Shown: in pieces, positions 5,663-6,023 of the stretch
Numbering within the stretch: the stretch's first letter is position 1
How the letters are laid out: each line of letters opens with the position of its first letter
Assembly (NCBI GenBank): GCA_016781705.1
Contig: JADDPV010000266.1
Location: 1-6,023, forward strand
Direction: 5' to 3'
DNA from: Rubrobacter sp.
GTDB taxonomy: Bacteria; Actinomycetota; Rubrobacteria; Rubrobacterales; Rubrobacteraceae
Length of the DNA stretch: 6,023 bases
Position numbers and translations under genes: made by a program
The notes under the pieces: model-generated
What the model saw: only the letters and a program-made list of their open reading frames with translations
Database searches by the model: none
What the model was told of the DNA's origin: nothing

Positions 5663-5691
5663 AAGCTAACGTAAAACCCCTCACGTGGCAA
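5663..5691 (-). promoter_or_regulatory. Predicted sigma70-type promoter of the four-gene operon
   Basis: On the minus strand TTGCCA (5686-5691, five of six against TTGACA) and TAGCTT (5663-5668, TANNNT form) are separated by exactly 17 bases. Transcription would start near 5656, giving a leader of about 45 bases before the ATG at 5610. A longer reading frame with a TTG start would begin inside this -35 box, which argues for the shorter protein. Confidence 0.5.
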
Positions 5692-5778
5692 GACCCAGCT
5701 CCGACCTCCGCCATCGGCGCGTGACGCTCGTCAAGACGGCCGTGGCGGCGACGGTCGAGGCGGCGGGCGGTGGATCCT

Positions 5779-6023
5779 ATGGGAGTGGGGCGTCCGCAAT
5801 ACGTGTCCCGGATAGTGGCTGACCTCATATGGGAAGGTCAGGAGATGGGTCGTAGAGCTGGGGGCATCGTAGTGACGACAGAGGACACGACGAGAAAGGC
5901 GGCGGCGTCCTTCGTCCGGGACGTCACCACCGACCCCGACAAAGCGGCGATTTTGGTCGCGACCATTACCCTAGCGCACAACCTTTGCCTGCGCGTGGTG
6001 GCCGAGGGTGTCCAGACAAGAGA
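5779..6023 (+). CDS. EAL-domain C-terminal fragment, runs off the right edge; possibly a pseudogene
   Basis: The frame is open from 5725 and has its first ATG at 5779 (a GTG is at 5770); only weak SD-like GGTGGA precedes it. The last ~35 codons, SFVRDVTTDPDKAAIL (5908 on) and TLAHNLCLRVVAEGVQT, match the C-terminal part of EAL domains, the c-di-GMP phosphodiesterases, where the usual forms are SFVRD...DDAAIV and LAHSLGLRVVAEGVET. The preceding 43 residues are not EAL-like: the lysine and DDFGTGYSS blocks that normally lie just before SFVRD are absent, and I do not find them in the other plus-strand frames. Gln replaces Glu in EGVET. A complete phosphodiesterase is therefore unlikely. It could be a remnant joined to unrelated sequence, or a gene broken by rearrangement. 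The downstream part is outside the window. Confidence 0.5.
   Translation, partial: MGVGRPQYVSRIVADLIWEGQEMGRRAGGIVVTTEDTTRKAAASFVRDVTTDPDKAAILVATITLAHNLCLRVVAEGVQTR

Overview
The window is GC-rich and reads like chromosomal DNA of a deep-branching actinobacterium, most like Rubrobacter. The reasons are strong G/C at third codon positions, frequent GTG starts, an actinobacterial Asp23/Gls24 protein, an EF-G paralogue with a non-standard G domain, and a GT81-type glucosyl/mannosyl-3-phosphoglycerate synthase. The genus is an inference from protein style, not from a marker gene.

Layout. Bases 1-575 hold no intact gene. On the minus strand, membrane-protein-like coding signal jumps through all three frames, so this looks like a decayed (or mis-sequenced) membrane protein gene. 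A minus-strand Asp23/Gls24 gene (617-1036) is divergent from a plus-strand EF-G-like translational GTPase (1253-3301). The 216-base divergent gap carries two GC-rich hairpins, a perfect 14-bp tandem repeat and a strong ribosome binding site in the leader of the GTPase gene.

The centre of interest is a tight minus-strand cluster of four genes, read from 5610 down to 3353: a GT81 glucosyl/mannosyl-3-phosphoglycerate synthase, then the N-terminal half of a nitrile hydratase beta subunit, the C-terminal half of the beta subunit as a separate gene, and an alpha subunit with the metal-binding CTLCSC motif of cobalt enzymes. Gaps are 8 bases, a 4-base overlap and 1 base, and there is a plausible sigma70-type promoter at 5663-5691, so they probably form one operon. 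The split beta chain and the order N-half, C-half, alpha match thiocyanate hydrolase (scnB-scnA-scnC) and three-subunit nitrile hydratases rather than ordinary two-subunit nitrile hydratase. The substrate cannot be read from sequence alone. The pairing with an osmolyte glycosyltransferase is the least expected feature. The metal-delivery/activator protein and the phosphatase of the glycosylglycerate pathway are both absent from the window.

The right edge (5779-6023) carries a reading frame whose last ~35 codons match the C-terminal part of an EAL (c-di-GMP phosphodiesterase) domain but whose upstream part lacks the catalytic core. It is probably a remnant or a rearranged gene running off the window.
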